From an uncultured Actinomycetes bacterium (lineage in GTDB: Bacteria; Actinomycetota; Actinomycetes; Nanopelagicales; Nanopelagicaceae), in assembly GCA_937860175.1 (NCBI GenBank), contig CALMBJ010000071.1, positions 1 to 5,947 on the forward strand: 5,947 bases of DNA, written 5' to 3'. Below the pieces are notes generated by a model. It saw only the letters and a program-made list of their open reading frames with translations. It did no database searches and was not told where the DNA came from. Shown here one piece after another: positions 5,765 to 5,947 of this stretch (the first letter of the stretch is position 1; each line of letters starts with the position of its first letter). Made by a program: the position numbers and the translations under genes.

Positions 5765-5853
5765 CTCGTGTGGATTGGGAGTTTGAGCCTGACTTTGCAT
5801 GATTATGAAGAGTGCCATTCATGTCTTACACTTGTCATACCGCTGCTTCGATA

Positions 5854-5868
5854 CCTCAATTTTTGAGG
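5854..5868 (+). other. Short perfect hairpin in the 3' non-coding region
   Basis: CCTCAA (5854-5859) and TTGAGG (5863-5868) pair across a TTT loop. No T-tract follows on the + strand. The role is unknown, and chance occurrence is possible. Confidence 0.3.
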
Positions 5869-5926
5869 CAAAGTCGCGACGGCGCAGATAAGTGGGAATT
5901 AATCTCCTCAGGTATCTGTTCTAACT

Positions 5927-5947
5927 CTGTCTCTTATACACATCTCC
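5927..5947. other. Nextera/Tn5 adapter sequence at the contig end
   Basis: CTGTCTCTTATACACATCT at 5927-5945 is exactly the 19-bp Tn5 mosaic end used in Nextera libraries. The two remaining bases, CC, continue as the i7-side (read 1 read-through) adapter does. It is a library artefact left by incomplete trimming, not a native transposon end. Genomic sequence should be read as ending near 5926. Confidence 0.95.

Noticed and set aside
5646..5926. tmRNA (ssrA) gene after smpB
   Set aside because: ssrA often lies near smpB, but no GGGG-TG...TTCGAC 5' end, no tag-peptide frame and no tRNA-like 3' end with CCA were seen on either strand.
5927..5945. Native Tn5-family transposon end
   Set aside because: The mosaic end is a hyperactive synthetic hybrid used in library kits, it is followed by adapter bases CC, and it lies exactly at the sequence end.

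Overview
The window looks like chromosomal DNA of a low-to-mid GC actinobacterium. The order prfB–ftsE–ftsX–smpB, a cluster of TadE-like small pilin genes just upstream, an RF2 gene without the programmed frameshift, and a FtsX with a cysteine pair in its outer domain all fit Actinobacteria. The AT-richer codon use would suit a freshwater lineage such as Nanopelagicales (acI), but that placement is an inference without any search behind it. All eight confident genes lie on the + strand.

Layout: (1) 1-1878 is the 3' end of a Tad/Flp-type pilus or secretion operon. It holds a tandem 12-bp repeat abutting a strong ribosome binding site, a short Flp-like pilin, and three TadE-like proteins, each with a basic N-terminus, an acidic-Gly processing-like motif and one membrane segment. 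(2) 1926-3020 is prfB (peptide release factor 2), probably read from its own leaderless-type promoter. (3) 3288-4897 is ftsE-ftsX, the ABC-type pair that couples the divisome to cell-wall hydrolase activation, closed by a strong intrinsic terminator. (4) 4950-5645 is smpB, the tmRNA partner for ribosome rescue, with a leader of roughly 160 nt containing clean hairpins. (5) 5646-5926 has no convincing gene. It holds hairpins and a copy of an intergenic repeat. (6) 5927-5947 is not genomic: it matches the Nextera/Tn5 mosaic end plus two adapter bases, so the contig effectively ends near 5926.

The observation I find most worth following is a diverged intergenic repeat. One copy lies after prfB (about 3037-3138) and one after smpB (about 5668-5764). 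They share an 18/19 core and a second block (14/17) at almost the same spacing. A weaker third match sits in the smpB leader (4981-5006). It could be a small dispersed repeat or an RNA/peptide family; nothing here proves a function. No phage, CRISPR, toxin-antitoxin or defence system is visible. No tRNA or tmRNA gene was recognised, and ssrA, if it is nearby, lies beyond the contig end.
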